64,000 nt of DNA from assembly GCA_013397865.1 (NCBI GenBank), contig VZTI01004088.1:4578704-4642703 (forward strand), in the 5' to 3' direction. Source of the DNA: Struthidea cinerea (taxonomy: Eukaryota > Chordata > Aves > Passeriformes > Corcoracidae). The notes below the pieces were generated by a model. That model was not told the origin of the DNA and ran no database searches. It saw only the letters and a program-made list of their open reading frames with translations. Both the position numbers and the translations under genes were made by a program. Positions 62,680 to 64,000 of this stretch are shown one piece after another (position 1 is the stretch's first letter; each line of letters starts with the position of its first letter).

Positions 62680-62930
62680 TGCACAGCGTCTCTCCAATCC
62701 ATACCTACTCTCTTCCCTGTTCCGTGGAGCCCCGCTAAGCTGTCCTGGTACTCACTCGCACTATGAGCAAGCAAAGAGTTGACACGTCTCCGCTTGCTGT
62801 GAAAGTCCAACAACTTCATTGTTGGATCAAGCTTATTGCCTGGTCCACCACTGAGTCTAAACTGTAAACAGCTGTGGATCTTTGTAGTCATTAACAGACT
62901 CCTCTCGAGTGGTGCGTAAGCCTGAATTCA
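62680..62930. other. CpG-retaining patch of unknown nature
   Basis: About eight CpGs lie in 250 bp (for example GACACGTCTCCGC at 62781-62793, CTCGAG and GTGCGTAAG further on), far above the local background. A small hairpin TCCAACAA-CTTCA-TTGTTGGA occupies 62806-62826. An 84-codon antisense frame (62637-62891) spans most of it and includes the basic stretch HSKRRRVNSLL, but I recognise no protein. Options are a constrained regulatory element, a relatively young transposon fragment with undecayed CpGs, or a real exon of an unknown gene. Confidence 0.35.
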
Positions 62931-64000
62931 CCAGGGAAATAGACTTGGACATGTGCCTAATGGTGATACTTGCAGGTTTTAGAATGCGGGACCTGAAAAT
63001 GGGCCAGTAACCCTGTTAAGCTTAATTTCATTATTTATTTTCTTAATGCTGTGTATTCCCTGTCACAGTGAGTGCTGCTGGAAAACCGAGGAATTTCAGG
63101 TTGTACCTATCAGGAGTTGCAATCTGCAATGAGGCTGTGGGAGGGCTCTCAGCCACAGCAGCCCTACCTAAGCAAGGTGTTTTCCTGCTGTTAAGTCCTC
63201 AAGGTCAGTAGCAGTGGGATGCAGAGTGGTGAATCTTTTTACAGTGATTCTCCTCTGGCCAGGGTTGAACTAAAGAATGGTAATTGTTTTGATTTTACAC
63301 TGTTAGCAAAGATAAGGTGGAAATGGCTTTTACTTCATGTGAGATGCTAAGCTGTCAGTAGCATCAAGAGCAGACCTCTCGAAATTTTCACAGCAAAGGG
63401 GGATGTGACAAACAGGTGGTGAAGTAAAAGGTGACTTGGTAATCTGGAATCACCAGTGAGCCCTGAATGAGACCCTGCAGAGATAAGGGTGTGGATCGCT
63501 TTTGTTAGTTTGCAAAGCATCCTGACTGCTGACCTGTTTGTTAGTCTAGACGTTCTAGTTCTCTTTTTTTTTATATGAAATACCACCTTTGAACAGACCA
63601 TGCCCACAAAATCTTCAAAGCACATCAACTGACATTTCCTGCAACTATTTTTGTCAGAAAATTCCCATCAAGCCTGAGAGTTAGTGGGTGTGGAGCTGAC
63701 CCCGGAACGCTTAAAGGGCATGTATGGGATTTAATTTTCTGAAATTTAGAGAGGAAACTTATCCATTAGATGACTCAGTCTATAACTCTACCCTGGAGAT
63801 TTAATGGTCACAATGGATCTGAGTTTTGTCTGCCTCTGTGTTAAAGCCCCTGCTGTGGGGATGAGTACACCCACTTTTTCTGCTGAACAGTGCCACTCTT
63901 ATCAGAAAGGAGTTTACATCATTGCTCAGAATACATCACAAGCTATATAATTAAATTATTTATTAAAAAAACCCCAAACAACACAAACTCTGGTCTTTAT
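62931..64000. other. Non-coding segment, end of window
   Basis: No gene is recognised. A 93-codon antisense frame at 63347-63628 has no domain. The last 40 bases are A/T-rich with AAAAAAACCCCAAACAACAC. Nothing else is supported. Confidence 0.55.

Overview
The window looks like a gene-poor stretch of a sauropsid genome, most likely a bird. The best evidence is a 5'-truncated CR1 LINE at 38457-38977 that ends in the ATTCTATG-type terminal repeat typical of avian CR1s. The low density of young repeats over 64 kb and the AT-rich, CpG-poor background agree with this. A crocodilian or turtle is a less likely alternative. I cannot name the species, chromosome or nearest gene.

I found no protein-coding gene. 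The longest open frame is 144 codons. Open frames of 60-144 codons lie on both strands, often overlap each other, and none reads as a known domain. Two of the longer ones run antisense into interspersed-repeat relics. I also saw no tRNA, rRNA, snRNA, CpG-island promoter, LTR element or endogenous retrovirus. The window is therefore either intergenic or inside a very long intron.

What can be annotated is of four kinds. (1) Transposon relics: the CR1 copy; seven candidate MIR tail fragments (near 695, 5328, 6510, 40225, 50228, 54328 and 56598), all on the + strand; and several fragments resembling an old, unnamed sauropsid repeat with a CCATTGAAGTCAATGG-like palindrome (near 36000, 42889 and 61508). 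(2) Simple and tandem repeats: (TG)n, (AATA)n, (GCTTT)n, (AAAG)n, 15-bp and 16-bp tandem units, and a 53-nt pyrimidine tract. (3) Structured inverted repeats: a near-perfect 59-nt pre-miRNA-like hairpin at 52397-52455; a 116-bp palindrome centred on an AP-1 site at 28095-28210; and twin short hairpins at 27401-27452. (4) Patches that keep CpGs in a CpG-poor background and carry homeodomain, POU or CREB-like words, near 25030-25190, 36850-37210, 39395-39715, 18365-18485 and 62680-62930. These are the best candidates for conserved non-coding regulatory elements.

Region by region: 1-25 kb is mostly unremarkable AT-rich DNA with three MIR relics and simple repeats. 25-29 kb holds the strongest enhancer candidate plus two unusual inverted-repeat loci. 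36-43 kb is the densest part, with a conserved-element candidate, the CR1, a MIR and palindromic-repeat relics. 50-57 kb holds three MIR relics and the miRNA-like hairpin. 61.5-63 kb holds another palindromic relic and a CpG-retaining patch. Names of repeat families come from memory of consensus sequences. Conservation and expression claims are inferences that need alignment or RNA data.
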